From Arbacia lixula (Eukaryota > Echinodermata > Echinoidea > Arbacioida > Arbaciidae), in NCBI GenBank assembly GCA_963669155.1, contig OZ022589.1, forward strand, positions 8,141,641 to 8,205,640: a stretch of 64,000 nucleotides of DNA, written 5' to 3'. Of the stretch, positions 47,626-57,228 are shown piece by piece. Positions within the stretch are counted from its first letter, which is position 1. Every line of letters starts with the position of its first letter. A program made the translations under genes and the position numbers. The notes under the pieces are model-generated. The model made no database searches, was not told the origin of the DNA, and worked only from the letters and a program-made list of their open reading frames with translations.

Positions 47626-49644
47626 GTGAGTTTGATAGACCTGGCTGTAATCACATCGCTAGCGCCGCGCTTAGTAAGGCTTAGGCTAGTATAAAACTGT
47701 ACTGGCATGACTGGCCTGGCAGCCAAACGGCAGGCACCGGAAAATACGCTCATTTTATTTTCAGCGAGGTAGTCGTGACCTTCACTTGACCTCTCGAACC
47801 GCGGAAAACGTCTCCTTTTCAAACTGCGATATCTTCATGAATATATCATATTTTCGTGCGCTTTCTTTTGTAACTGTATGTTGGAGGTCGACATTTACCA
47901 AGGGTGAAAAAACATTTCATTGAAACAGGCAGACAAATATTGCAAATTCGAGATAAACATGTGGTTCTAATACAAATTAAAAAAATTAAAATAAACTCTA
48001 TATTCCAATGTCAATCGCTTTTGAGCCCTAAACATTTAGAGATCATCTGAAGCGGAATTTATTGTACTTTATGGAGATACCATTATTTTTCAACCTCCCC
48101 CCATAGAAGGGTCAGCATCCAGCAAAACATCAACCATGTTCAAATCCAAAATGAGCGAGATATGACGAAGTTGTGAACGATCCTAACCAGCCAATCATAG
48201 TCCACGATAATAACGAAATTCTACCGGCGATCCAAGGCGATCCAATCATAGTCCGCGGACTATGATTGACTGGTTAGGATCGCTCACAACTTCGTCATAT
48301 CTCGCTCATTCTGGATTTGAACATGGTTGATATTTTGCTGGATCCTGACCCTTCTATGGGGGGAGGTTGAAAAATAATGGTATCTCCATAAAGTACAATA
48401 AATTCCGCTTCAGATGAGCTCTAAATATTAGGGGCTCAAAAGCGATTGACATTGGAATATAGAGTTTATTTTCATTTTTTGAATTTTTATTAGAACCACA
48501 TTATTTATCTCGAATTTTCAATATTTTTCTGCCTGTTTCAATGAAATGTTTTTTCACCCTTAGTAAATGTCGACCTCCAACATACAGTTACAAAAGAAAG
48601 TGTACAAAAATATGATATATTCATGGAGATATCGCAGTTTGAAAAAGAGACCTTTTTCGCGGTTCGAGAGGTAAAGCGAAGGTCACGACTACCGAGCTGA
48701 AAATAAAATCGTGTGTTTTCTGCTGCCTGCGGACGAATATCGGTTGCGAAGTCCGTATGATTTCTGAAAATTCGCGTCACTTTGAAGACGAATAGCTCAA
48801 ATGTTTTATTTTTGAGCCCAAACAAAACTGGAATCAAATTCTCCGCTGGAGTACCGGCTTTCCAAAGCTGTAACTGGTATTGCCGTTCAATTTGTAGAAG
48901 GGTCAGGATCCAGCAAAGTCTGGGAGCTTACGTATATATCGGTTGCGAAGTCCGTACGATTTCTAAAATCTCGCGTCACTTTGAAGACGAATAGCTCAAA
49001 TGTTTTATTTTTGAGCCCAAACAATATTGGAATCAGAATCTCCGCTGAAGTATTGGCTTTTTAGAGCCGTAACTGTCGTTGCCGTACAATCCATAGAAGG
49101 GTCAGCATCCAGCAAGGTCTGAGAGCTTACATATTTCAAACAAAAATTGAGGCCTGTTTTTGAAGGCAAATAACATAAAAACTCCTTTGCGGATTTCGAT
49201 AAAAACTAAAAATATTTATTAGAAACATATAATCTCAATCCCTGTCTAAAAAAATCCTGATCAGTATGCTTACAGAAGACCTCAGCAAAAGATCTCGCGA
49301 GCATGTCAAATTCCTTCATAATCTACGTGCAGCAAAATCTGCGCGTGAGATTTCGCGAGACGAAAAATAAAACGCTCACGATTTCTATAGAACGAGCGAG
49401 CGCTGCCGATTGACTGCCTGGGTACGGTCTCAGGTGTGGATTGAACACGCACCTAAAATCAATCAGCAACAAAAACAACAACTCTCTGTAGCGTAACCAT
49501 AAATCATCGACTTGAGCTTCCCTCTTCCGACTTCGACTGACAACAGTCAACAGTCAACACCACTGCCTTTGCCTTGGCAATGACCATGAGTTGACCAGTC
49601 ACATACCCACCCTCCCCCCACACACCCACACACACATGACACAT

Positions 49645-49679
<35 letters not shown>

Positions 49680-52600
49680 GCGTCCCCGCCTGGCCCCCAC
49701 CCAGTTGCAGTTCCCCCACTCCTTTCTTTACATCATCATAAAAGTCAGGCACTTCAACTGAGTTTATCATAATTAAACGGCTAAGGCCATATGGCATGGG
49801 GCTAAATCGTTTTCCCCTTGCGATATGCTTTTTACGCAATGAAATCAACTTAGTGTTATTTTTGCAATTTTTGCAACTTCTCGCATAAAACTGTGTTTTT
49901 AATTACTAAAATGACTGAAAAGTGAATGACAGATTGATTGATGTTAACTAAACGTGACCGTTCTATGACTATGTCTTGATATGATGTCCAAAAAGTTGGA
50001 TGCCTTAAATGGTGATTTTTATTGGCATATGTATAGAAACATTTGCTCTATAATTTGTTTTCATACCGACAGTGATTAGTGCCCTACCCTTGATGTAAGT
50101 TGTTACTGTTTGTCTGACAGAATGGGTTCAAGGAGGGCATGGCAGCGGGTCAGGAGGCAACGCTGCAGGAAGGCTTCAACCGCGGCTTCTCGGAAGGCGT
50201 CCTCGCCAAGTTCAGCTCCAGCTTCGTAAAGGGAATCGTCCAGTAAGTATCGACTCCGTAATCACATACCAGGAATTATTCATGTTTGATTATCCTAGCA
50301 TTTAGCCCCCAAAGTGTTAAAAAAAGATCCTGAAAATGGCTGAAATCAAATTAGAGTGGGATCATTGCAAAACTAGAGGATATTAACACTTGATTCATAC
50401 CTGTCCTGCTCTCTACACAGAAGACTGTGAACATTGCTATTCCAGCGTCTGCTGATCCAGGCAAACAGTACAGGTACTCATTTATGTTCACAGTCTAGAG
50501 TACTGGCCTAGCTACCACCATGCCTGTCGTATCCTGCCCAATCCCAGGCTGTGACTACACTACGCCAGAGCTTGATGCCTCTATTGTCGCTGCCCTACTC
50601 ACAACCCACTGCACAATTCACGCCTCTGGGACAGGGCCAGCTGCCAAGATAGAGAAAGTCAAGAGGCCTACCATAGCTGCAGCTGGTACTAGTGAAGACT
50701 GGGCTTATTTTACCTCCCGATGGTCAGATTATGTGGAGGCCACAAGGGTCTCTGGCAAGGACAGGGTCATGCAACTCCTTGAATGCTGCGAGGAGCCCCT
50801 TCGCAAGGACCTTACAAGATCCTCTGGTGGCAGCCTCACCGTCAAGTCTGAAAAGGAGGTGCTCGCAGCCATCAAGAGACTCGCTGTACGTGAGGAAAAC
50901 ACCATGGTTGCTCGTGTGACACTGCATAACATGCGTCAGGATCGGGAAGAGACAATTCGCAGCTTCGGAGCCCGCTTACGAGGTCAAGCCGGCATCTGTA
51001 AATTTGTCATCAAGTGCCCAGGCTGCTCCATTGATGTCAACTACACTGATGAGATACTGCGGGATGCCCTGACCAGGGGAATCGCTGACCCCGAGATCCA
51101 GCTCGACCTATTGGGAGACAAGAACCAGGCCATGGATCTAGAAGATGTCTTCCAGTTCATCGAGGCAAAGGAAGCCGGGAAGCGTTCCGCATCTTCTCTC
51201 CTTGACTCTCATGCCGTGAACTCTGCCAGCAGCTCATACCGGAGGACCAAGCAAACGCACCTCAAGGAGAGCCGAGACTTGTGTGACTACTGTGGAAAAA
51301 AGGGACATGGTCGGGGTGCCCCTGCTCGCATCCGTAAGACACAGTGCGACGCATATGGACACAAATGCAGGCACTGTGACAGGCTCCACCACATGGAGAA
51401 TGTATGTCGCAGTAGGGACAATCCACGACGTCCCCCTCCAGCAAAACCAGAGGGACTTGAGAATGCCGCCTTTGACTCCTTCTGTTCTGTCCATGGCTAC
51501 GATCGCTCATGTGGTGGCCACGGCATTCCCCTTGATCATCATGTATATGATAGCCTTAACCAGGCATGGATCAGAAGGAAATCTTCCCCGCAACCCTTCA
51601 TAGATGTCACTGCTCAGGTTGTTCCTGATGACTATGAAGCTCTTGGGTTTCGCCTCTCCTCCCCCACGATGCCTCACTCTACCCCTGCTATGGCTGACAC
51701 TGGGTGCCAGAGCTGCTTAGCCGGCATGAAGATAGTTCGACGTCTTGGATTACGTCAACAGGACCTCATCCCTGTCAGCATGAAAATGCGCACTGCCACG
51801 AAGGGGGGTGTCAGGATTCTTGGGGCCATTCCACTGTGTTTGTCTGGCCGGGCTCCCTCAGGTCATACAGTCAGGACGAGACAGCTGACTTACGTCACCA
51901 ACAGCTCTGATCAGCTCTTCCTCAGCCGGGAAGCCTGCGTTGGCTTGGGAATCATCTCGGACGGTTTTCCACAACTGGGTGTGACACAGGAGCGGCCCCT
52001 GATGGATACAACTGCAGCCCTTGAGGGGACCCCTACTGGGAAAACCTGCCAATGCCCCAAGCGCCAAAGGCCACCGCCACCCTCTACCTCACTGCCTTTC
52101 CCAGCGACTGAGGAAAATCGTGACAAACTCCAGTGATACCTCCTGGACTATTACAAGAGCAGCACATTCAACACTTGTGAACACCAGCCCCTGCCCCTGA
52201 TGGATGGCCCTCCTATGAAACTGATGGTGGATCCAGATGCAGAGCCTATCGCACATCACACCCCCGTGCCTGTCCCACTCCACTGGCGGGATGCTGTCAA
52301 GGCCGGGTTGGATCACGATGTTCAGCTGGGCGTGCTTGAACCTGTCCCAGTTGGGGAGCCTGTAACCTGGTGCCATAGGATGGTCGTGTGTGCTAAGAAG
52401 ACTGGCGAGCCAAGAAGGACTGTTGACTTCCAGGCCCTAAATGCACATGCCACCCGTGAGACACACCACACCCAATCTCCTTTCCTTCAAGCTCGGTCGG
52501 TTCCACATGGCAAGAAGAAGACTGTCTGTGATGCTTGGAACGGCTATCACAGTGTACCCATCTGTCAGGAAGACCGCCATCTCACAACTTTCATAACGCC

Positions 52601-55600
52601 CTGGGGAAGATACCGCTACAAGACCGCCCCACAGGGGTACATTGCCTCTGGCGACGGCTACACCAGGCGATATGATGAGATTGTGTCGGACATCCCATGC
52701 AAGACAAAATGTGTTGATGACGTCTTACTCTGGGCTGACACGTTAGCCGACAGCTTCTTCCAAGCTATCCAGTGGCTGGATGTCTGCGGCCGGAACGGGA
52801 TCGTCCTCAACCCTAGCAAATTCACATTCGGTGCAGACATCGTTGAATTTGCAGGCTTCGAAATCACTACTGACAGTGTCCGACCATGCCGGAAATACCT
52901 GCAGGCGATCCTCGATTTCCCGACGCCCACTACCATCACTGATGTGCGATCATGGTTCGGGCTCGTCAACCAGGTGTCATATGCCTTCAGCATGACAGAG
53001 AAGATGCTACCGTTTCGTCAGCTCCTGAAGCCTAGTACGCCATTCGTGTGGACCAACGCCCTCCAGCTTGCCTTTGAAGAGTCCAAGGCCTTTATTGCCA
53101 GCGAGATTGAAGATGGCGTACGGATCTTTGACCCCACCAAGCCTACCTGCCTGGCTACGGACTGGTCCAAGGATGGTATTGGTTTTTGGCTTTTGCAGAA
53201 ACATTGCGATTGCAGTGGCACTACCCCTTTCTGCTGTGTCTCTGGTTGGAAAATAACTCTCGTAGGCAGTCGATTTACTCACGCTGCTGAATCTCGCTAT
53301 GCCCCAGTAGAAGGCGAGGCGCTTGCAGTTGCAGACGCCCTTGACAAGGCACGATACTTCGTCTTGGGGTGCGAGGATCTCATCGTTGCCGTCGACCACA
53401 AGCCACTACTCAAGATCTTTGGTGATAGGGCCTTGGAGGGAATCCCTAATCCCCGCTTGCGGAATCTTAAGGAGAAGACATTGCGATACAAGTTCAAGAT
53501 GGTCCATGTCCCAGGCATCCGTCACCGTGCTACAGACTGCCTCTCTCGTCACCCAACAGGTGAGCCTGAGAAGTTACACCTCCCGGATGACGTAGCGGTG
53601 GTCGATGTGGTACCACCATCGTTCCTCCACTCACCAACCCTCATGGGGGGCCTTCGAACCTTAGACCCATACACGGATGCTGTTGAAGTCTGCACACTCT
53701 CAACTGCCATGTGTGCTCTGGACTCTATTCACCTCAAGTCAGTTACATGGGACCGAGTACGTTCCGCCACCGTGAGTGATGACACCACGCAGGCACTCCT
53801 TGACCTCATTGAGTCTGGCCTGCCTGACCATCGCCATGCGTTCCCCCAACCTCTTCGTGAATATTCCCAGTTTCGAGATGGACTTTCTTCAGTTGATGGA
53901 GTTATCCTGTACAATGATCGCGTGCTTATTCCTCCTTCACTCAGGGATGAAGTCTTGAGCCACCTTCATGCTGCCCACCAGGGGATTACGTCGATGACCG
54001 CTCGTGCTGAAGCATCTGTCTTCTGGCCTGGCATCACTCCGGCGATTGCTGCTCTACGTGCGGGATGCACTCAATGTAACCGTATAGCACCCTCCAATCC
54101 CAGTGCGCCACCAGTTCCACTGCTCTCGCCAGTCTACCCCTTCCAGTGTATCTGCGCGGACTACTTTCATTACAAAGGATGCAACTATTTAGTCATAGTG
54201 GACAGGTACTCGAACTGGCCAATCGTTGAACGGTCTGCGAATGGGGCGGATGGCCTAATCACATGCCTACGTCGCATCTTTGCCACTTTCGGCATTCCTG
54301 ATGAGCTGACCTCTGATGGTGGCCCCGAATTCACGGCAGTAGCTACACGCCATTTCCTCGCCAACTGGGGTATCCATCATCGCCTCGCCTCTGTTGCCTT
54401 TCCCCACAGCAACTGTCGAGCTGAGGTTGCTGTGAAGACCATTAAACGACTCATTATGGACAACACTAGCGCTACTGGATCCCTGGATACAGACAACTTT
54501 CAGCGGGCCATACTTCAGTATCGCAATACCCCAGACAGGGACACGAAGCTCTCTCCAGCCATGTGCGTCTTTGGCCACCCGATCCAGGATTTCATCCCAA
54601 TTGCCCCTGGCAAATACAAGCCACACAACACCTGGTGTGAAACCTTGCAGGCACGAGAAGAGGCCCTTCGCAACCGTCACATGAAGGGGGCAGAACGCTG
54701 GTCGGAGCACACCAAACGGCTTCCACCTCTTGTTGTCGGCAATCATGTCCGCATCCAGAACCAAACCGGGCCACATCCTCTGAAATGGGACAAGACCGGC
54801 ATCGTCATTGAAGTACGGCAATATGACCAATATATGGTCCGTGTAGATGGCTCCGGCCGGGTGACGCTGCGGAACAGGAAGTTTCTGAGACAATACACCC
54901 CTGTCCATCGGCCCTTGCCGCCGAAGACGATGGAGGATGATGTTCGTGCCTCAAGTCGACCAGTGTACCCTTACTCTCCCAAGCATCCCACTACCATGTT
55001 TGGAGGCCCACCATCACCCCCTTCACGTCCCGTTGAACCTACAAGACAGCGGCCCGAGCCCATTGCTGATGCCTTCCTACCACCAGTGGTTGATATCGCT
55101 GATGACTCCCGCATATCGCCACCTTTTGTTGATGCCCCGTCAACCGCGGTGGGTCGTGCTACTCCTGCTGTGGTTCCCTCTGCCGCTGCACCTTCATCAG
55201 CTGCTCCTCCACCCCTCCCTCCTCCTCCTGAGGACAGCGTCATCGCTCCTGCTGCCGACCCAGCCCCTTCACCTAGGCGTTCTCTTCGTCGGGCCGGCAG
55301 ACCTGCATGGCACTCAGATTATGACATGTCGCCCTAAGTTACGGACGACATTTTCCTTGTGTTCTTGTTTTGGGGTTCCTGTTCGACGAGTTTTAGTGTT
55401 TTACAAAGTTACCTGTTATTTGGATATTGGACGTTTTCCTCGAGTTACCCGTTCTTTGGATATTTGACATTTTTTTGGACACAACTTTCATCTTCGACAC
55501 GCTTCATTACTTCTCACCGTGCCAAAGACTTGGGGGGAGATAGAGGATATTAACACTTGATTCATACCTGTCCTGCTCTCTACACAGAAGACTGTGAACA

Positions 55601-57228
55601 TTGCTATTCCAGCGTCTGCTGATCCAGGCAAACAGTACAGGTACTCATTTAAAAACCATTGCATCATGACAGAGGGTCCCATCATTGTACCTCTGTTCGA
55701 TGTTACCTTTACAAGGTTTGGGGCTACTGACTGTATTGTTTTAAAAATCAAAGCTTTATTATTTGTCTAACTTTCTTAAAAGTTTCACCACTTTGCTTGT
55801 CGTATTGCCTTCCTCCATTCACAATTTCCCCTTTTCAACCCTTTAATGTGCTGCTTATTTGACAATGACTTACTCACTGTATACAAACCAACGCGAAATC
55901 TTCGATCATGTAAAAAGAATTTTGTGTATTGTTCCTCCTATACTTACGCGAACATATGGTGACATTCATTTGCCCATGCTGCTCCAGTTTTATGGAATAG
56001 CCTCCCTGACAGTCTTAGGAATATTAACATCCTAGATAGGTTTAAGTTTGCTCTTAAAACACACTTATTCCAAATGTCAAAATGATTTAAGGAACTCAGT
56101 AACCTAATTTCTCTTTTTCTTTGCTCATTGAAGTGCATAGAGACTTTCTTATGAATATGTGTTATGCGCTATACAAAAATGGTTTATTATTATTATTATT
56201 ATTTGCTTTAGCAGTAGCAATGTGTAAAAATGCCATAGAGCAGCAGGTTTCACAAACTGTACCAGTACTTGCAAGGTGGACACGTTACTTTCTCTTCCCA
56301 CGTTCAGGGCCATGATAGCAAGGCTGCGTTTAGAGGATGAGGAGATGAAGGAAGGCGACAATGAGGACGATGATGCTGCTGGCAGAAACCAGGCAACCAT
56401 TGCCGACCTAGAGGTCATCCTGACGGACCTGGATTCCCTGCGGCTCAGCAAAAAGAAGTCATGTGATCAAGGCAGGGGTGAGTGGTGACATGATGTGGGC
56501 CCCATTGCATAAAACTTACAATTAACAGTACATGTAACTCTGTCATCAATGGTAACTACCATGGTAACATTGCTCGACAGCCAGTCAAATTCAAGGTTTC
56601 GGTATACGTTGCCATTGGAAGAACATATACCATCAATGGTAAGTTTTATGCAACAGAGCCCTGGGCTTGTGTGATGCCCAACAGACCGTTCCCCAAATGA
56701 TGCAGGTTCTATGTATGTAATTTAAACAATGCATTGTGAATTTTGTTCTCATACAAACGTGTTTGATGCAGCAGAGGTGCAAAAAGTTGCACTTAAGATT
56801 TACATGTACATACAGGTGGCATCTTCTTTGAAAATCATTTTCAACTTAAATAGGTGATGCAAATTGTGCAATGAATTTATCAAAAAGATTTCTTCTTGAT
56901 AAATTTAATCTTAGGGAAGGATGCAAAGCTCGCGGGGATGCAGCCATCGACATCAGCAGCAGAGGGCAAAGGTCAATGCCCATGTGCAGAAGAAGACACC
57001 CCAAGCTCCAGTCATCACACCAAGCCTGTATCGTTTACAAGTGGTTGTTGCAAGAGTGGATCTGATACAACATCCAATGAAACTCAACATACAAGAAAGG
57101 AACAAACCGGTGCATTTTATGCACAGAATGAAGAATTCCAGAAAATAGTAGAGAGACTGAGCCCACATCTCGCTCGATTGCAGTGCGACGATGTACTGTG
57201 TATGCCGCACCCGTTCCTTAGTAAGTGA
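47548..57228 (+). CDS. YAE1: YAE1 (Yae1 domain-containing protein), four exons, complete
   Basis: YAE1 pairs with LTO1/ORAOV1 as an adaptor that delivers the ribosome-recycling ABC protein ABCE1 (Rli1) to the cytosolic iron-sulfur targeting complex. Exons 47548-47625, 50121-50242, 56308-56477 and 56915-57228 join in phases 0, 2 and 1 into 227 codons plus stop; human YAE1 is 226 residues. The N terminus MDVFDE matches the vertebrate GDVFDEE stretch. Exon 2 holds the deca-GX3 motif, [18 protein letters not shown] (residues 28-45) and on to G52. Exon 3 is acidic ([14 protein letters not shown]) and helical; exon 4 ends in a conserved-looking [19 protein letters not shown] segment. Intron 1 carries a large palindrome and intron 2 an intact retrotransposon in sense orientation. 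The start has no in-frame competitor with homology. The Kozak context is weak (GGGCAATGG). Confidence 0.93.
47752..48709. repeat. Large palindrome, arms about 450 bp, spacer about 50 bp
   Basis: Left arm 47752-48204 and right arm 48254-48709 are inverted copies with modest divergence. Shared blocks include GACCTCTCGAACCGCGG, TGGAGGTCGACATTTAC, GCGGAATTTATTGTAC, CCATAGAAGGGTCAG and CTAACCAG. It could be a foldback transposon. The ends (CATTTTATTTTCAGC...) show no obvious target duplication. The GAAGGGTCAG-ATCCAGCAAA word is shared with the neighbouring tandem repeat, so the two structures have a common origin. Confidence 0.88.
48739..49135 (+). repeat. Two-unit 199-bp tandem repeat
   Basis: Unit 1 starts at 48739 and unit 2 at 48938, both with ATCGGTTGCGAAGTCCGTA and both ending near GAGCTTACGTAT/GAGCTTACATAT. 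They differ by scattered substitutions. Each contains the GGGTCAG(G/C)ATCCAGCAA word also present in the adjacent palindrome. Confidence 0.85.
49634..49676 (+). repeat. (CA)n microsatellite
   Basis: CA repeat of about 40 bp in YAE1 intron 1, with CACAC-rich sequence just before it. Confidence 0.95.
50121..50242 (+). CDS. YAE1: YAE1 exon 2 (deca-GX3 motif)
   Basis: 122 bp between CTGACAG and GTAAGT. It encodes [26 protein letters not shown] and on to SFVKGIV plus two bases of a Gln codon. The regular Gly spacing is the signature shared by YAE1 and LTO1. Confidence 0.95.
50369..50373 (+). repeat. Target site duplication AAAAC, left copy
   Basis: Five bases directly before the 5' LTR, repeated exactly after the 3' LTR (55652-55656). 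Confidence 0.9.
50374..50484 (+). repeat. 5' LTR (111 bp)
   Basis: Identical over all 111 bases to 55541-55651. It starts TAGAGGATATTAACAC and ends GTACTCATTTA, so the ends are TA...TA rather than the usual TG...CA. If the self-primer at 50422 marks the 5' end of the RNA, U3 is only 48 bp and R plus U5 is 63 bp. An ATATTAA (50380-50386) about 38 bp upstream of that point is the only TATA-like word. There is no AATAAA signal in the LTR. Confidence 0.93.
50422..50433 (+). promoter_or_regulatory. Putative self-primer sequence inside the LTR
   Basis: AGACTGTGAACA is the exact reverse complement of the 12 bases that follow the LTR (50485-50496). By analogy with Tf1, the 5' end of the RNA would start here, fold onto the primer-binding site and be cut to give the primer. 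Confidence 0.75.
50485..50496 (+). promoter_or_regulatory. Putative self-primer binding site
   Basis: TGTTCACAGTCT begins at the first base after the 5' LTR, exactly where a primer-binding site belongs, and pairs perfectly with 50422-50433. It does not start with TGG, so it does not fit a tRNA CCA end; the nearest TGG is 19 bases further on. A 6-nt pair (GTACTC 50474-50479, GAGTAC 50498-50503) could close a stem around it. Confidence 0.78.
50520..52136 (+). CDS. Retrotransposon gag-protease polyprotein (538 aa)
   Basis: Capsid/nucleocapsid precursor with an aspartic protease at its C-terminal end. An excellent Kozak context (CCACCATGC) supports the start, 35 bp after the LTR. Residues 6-34 form an unusual N-terminal C2H2-like finger (C6, C11, H30, H34). 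A helical gag region follows to about 235. The nucleocapsid-like region has C255, C258 and H263 with further Cys/His to about 298. The protease active site DTG is at residues 393-395. The frame stops at TGA 52134-52136, but downstream codons in the same frame run straight into pol with no other stop. Either the stop is read through or this copy is mutated. Confidence 0.93.
   Translation: MPVVSCPIPGCDYTTPELDASIVAALLTTHCTIHASGTGPAAKIEKVKRPTIAAAGTSEDWAYFTSRWSDYVEATRVSGKDRVMQLLECCEEPLRKDLTRSSGGSLTVKSEKEVLAAIKRLAVREENTMVARVTLHNMRQDREETIRSFGARLRGQAGICKFVIKCPGCSIDVNYTDEILRDALTRGIADPEIQLDLLGDKNQAMDLEDVFQFIEAKEAGKRSASSLLDSHAVNSASSSYRRTKQTHLKESRDLCDYCGKKGHGRGAPARIRKTQCDAYGHKCRHCDRLHHMENVCRSRDNPRRPPPAKPEGLENAAFDSFCSVHGYDRSCGGHGIPLDHHVYDSLNQAWIRRKSSPQPFIDVTAQVVPDDYEALGFRLSSPTMPHSTPAMADTGCQSCLAGMKIVRRLGLRQQDLIPVSMKMRTATKGGVRILGAIPLCLSGRAPSGHTVRTRQLTYVTNSSDQLFLSREACVGLGIISDGFPQLGVTQERPLMDTTAALEGTPTGKTCQCPKRQRPPPPSTSLPFPATEENRDKLQ
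52134..52136 (+). other. Single in-frame TGA between gag-protease and pol
   Basis: Gag and pol share the same frame, and codons after the TGA stay open to the first pol Met at 52200 and on to 55337. The following bases (TAC) are not the strong CUA readthrough context. Confidence 0.95.
52137..55337 (+). CDS. Retrotransposon pol: reverse transcriptase, RNase H, integrase
   Basis: Copies the element RNA into DNA and inserts it. Counting from the Met at 52200 (1045 codons): RT with the YxDD-box variant CVDD at 171-174; RNase H with D321, E373 and D399; integrase zinc site H588, H593, C623, C626; integrase catalytic D654, D706, E742, an exact DD35E spacing. A GPY/F-like segment follows near 860-900, then a Pro/Ser/Ala-rich tail. 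Open codons extend upstream from 52200 to the TGA at 52134, so no methionine need be the start; translation probably depends on passing the TGA. All catalytic residues listed are intact. No chromodomain is visible at the C terminus. Confidence 0.95.
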   Translation, partial: YLLDYYKSSTFNTCEHQPLPLMDGPPMKLMVDPDAEPIAHHTPVPVPLHWRDAVKAGLDHDVQLGVLEPVPVGEPVTWCHRMVVCAKKTGEPRRTVDFQALNAHATRETHHTQSPFLQARSVPHGKKKTVCDAWNGYHSVPICQEDRHLTTFITPWGRYRYKTAPQGYIASGDGYTRRYDEIVSDIPCKTKCVDDVLLWADTLADSFFQAIQWLDVCGRNGIVLNPSKFTFGADIVEFAGFEITTDSVRPCRKYLQAILDFPTPTTITDVRSWFGLVNQVSYAFSMTEKMLPFRQLLKPSTPFVWTNALQLAFEESKAFIASEIEDGVRIFDPTKPTCLATDWSKDGIGFWLLQKHCDCSGTTPFCCVSGWKITLVGSRFTHAAESRYAPVEGEALAVADALDKARYFVLGCEDLIVAVDHKPLLKIFGDRALEGIPNPRLRNLKEKTLRYKFKMVHVPGIRHRATDCLSRHPTGEPEKLHLPDDVAVVDVVPPSFLHSPTLMGGLRTLDPYTDAVEVCTLSTAMCALDSIHLKSVTWDRVRSATVSDDTTQALLDLIESGLPDHRHAFPQPLREYSQFRDGLSSVDGVILYNDRVLIPPSLRDEVLSHLHAAHQGITSMTARAEASVFWPGITPAIAALRAGCTQCNRIAPSNPSAPPVPLLSPVYPFQCICADYFHYKGCNYLVIVDRYSNWPIVERSANGADGLITCLRRIFATFGIPDELTSDGGPEFTAVATRHFLANWGIHHRLASVAFPHSNCRAEVAVKTIKRLIMDNTSATGSLDTDNFQRAILQYRNTPDRDTKLSPAMCVFGHPIQDFIPIAPGKYKPHNTWCETLQAREEALRNRHMKGAERWSEHTKRLPPLVVGNHVRIQNQTGPHPLKWDKTGIVIEVRQYDQYMVRVDGSGRVTLRNRKFLRQYTPVHRPLPPKTMEDDVRASSRPVYPYSPKHPTTMFGGPPSPPSRPVEPTRQRPEPIADAFLPPVVDIADDSRISPPFVDAPSTAVGRATPAVVPSAAAPSSAAPPPLPPPPEDSVIAPAADPAPSPRRSLRRAGRPAWHSDYDMSP
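55338..55531 (+). other. Retrotransposon 3' untranslated region
   Basis: Non-coding stretch between pol and the polypurine tract. It contains two diverged direct copies of a GTTACC(T/C)GTT(A/C)TTTGGATATT word (near 55409 and 55444). Confidence 0.7.
55532..55540 (+). promoter_or_regulatory. Polypurine tract
   Basis: GGGGGGAGA ends at the base before the 3' LTR, the expected site of plus-strand priming. It independently confirms the LTR boundary. Confidence 0.9.
55541..55651 (+). repeat. 3' LTR (111 bp)
   Basis: Identical to the 5' LTR and followed by the second AAAAC target copy at 55652-55656. Confidence 0.93.
55652..55656 (+). repeat. Target site duplication AAAAC, right copy
   Basis: Exact repeat of 50369-50373. 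Confidence 0.9.
56308..56477 (+). CDS. YAE1: YAE1 exon 3
   Basis: 170 bp between CGTTCAG and GTGAGT. It completes the Gln codon, then encodes [20 protein letters not shown], the acidic run, and [20 protein letters not shown]. The phase into exon 4 is 1. Confidence 0.92.
56497..56664. mobile_element. Small MITE in YAE1 intron 3
   Basis: GGGCCCCATTGCATAAAACTT and an inverted counterpart (AAGTTTTATGCAACAGAGCCC), including a perfect 15-bp core TTGCATAAAACTTAC, bound about 168 bp. The rest of intron 3 (56478-56914) is unremarkable. Confidence 0.7.
56915..57228 (+). CDS. YAE1: YAE1 exon 4 and stop
   Basis: 314 bp from the ATCTTAG acceptor to the TGA. The first two thirds are low in conservation (Ser/Thr/Cys-rich); the end, [20 protein letters not shown] and CMPHPFLSK, looks helical and constrained. 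The 3' UTR end could not be placed. Confidence 0.88.

Larger units (their letters stand above)
47626..50120 (+). other. YAE1 intron 1 (2.5 kb) with palindrome and tandem repeat
   Basis: GTGAGT...CTGACAG. It contains the palindrome 47752-48709, a two-unit 199-bp tandem repeat (48739-49135), and a CA array near 49634-49676. Between 49140 and 49630 and from 49680 to 50120 I see nothing else. Confidence 0.8.
50374..55651 (+). mobile_element. Complete Ty3/gypsy-type LTR retrotransposon in YAE1 intron 2
   Basis: 5278 bp with identical 111-bp LTRs, a 5-bp target duplication, a polypurine tract, a gag-protease frame and a pol frame in the order protease-RT-RNase H-integrase, which defines the Ty3/gypsy (Metaviridae) group. 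It is in the same orientation as YAE1. It is higher in GC and codon-like compared with the AT-rich surroundings. No envelope frame and no chromodomain are seen. The lack of LTR divergence implies a recent insertion. The reading frame is open throughout except for one in-frame TGA at 52134-52136. Priming appears to be by self-complementarity rather than by tRNA. Confidence 0.96.
50243..56307 (+). other. YAE1 intron 2, host part
   Basis: GTAAGT...GTTCAG. Without the 5.3-kb retrotransposon the intron would be about 780 bp. The host sequence after the insertion (55657-56307) includes a short TTATTA run near 56190 and a pyrimidine stretch before the acceptor. No other gene is visible. Confidence 0.85.

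Noticed and set aside
50504..50521. TGG at 50504 as a tRNA primer-binding site
   Set aside because: It lies 19 bases beyond the LTR end and overlaps the gag leader, whereas a perfect self-complementary 12-mer abuts the LTR.
54267..54908. 213-codon frame on the minus strand inside pol
   Set aside because: Antisense shadow of the integrase region; no family features.
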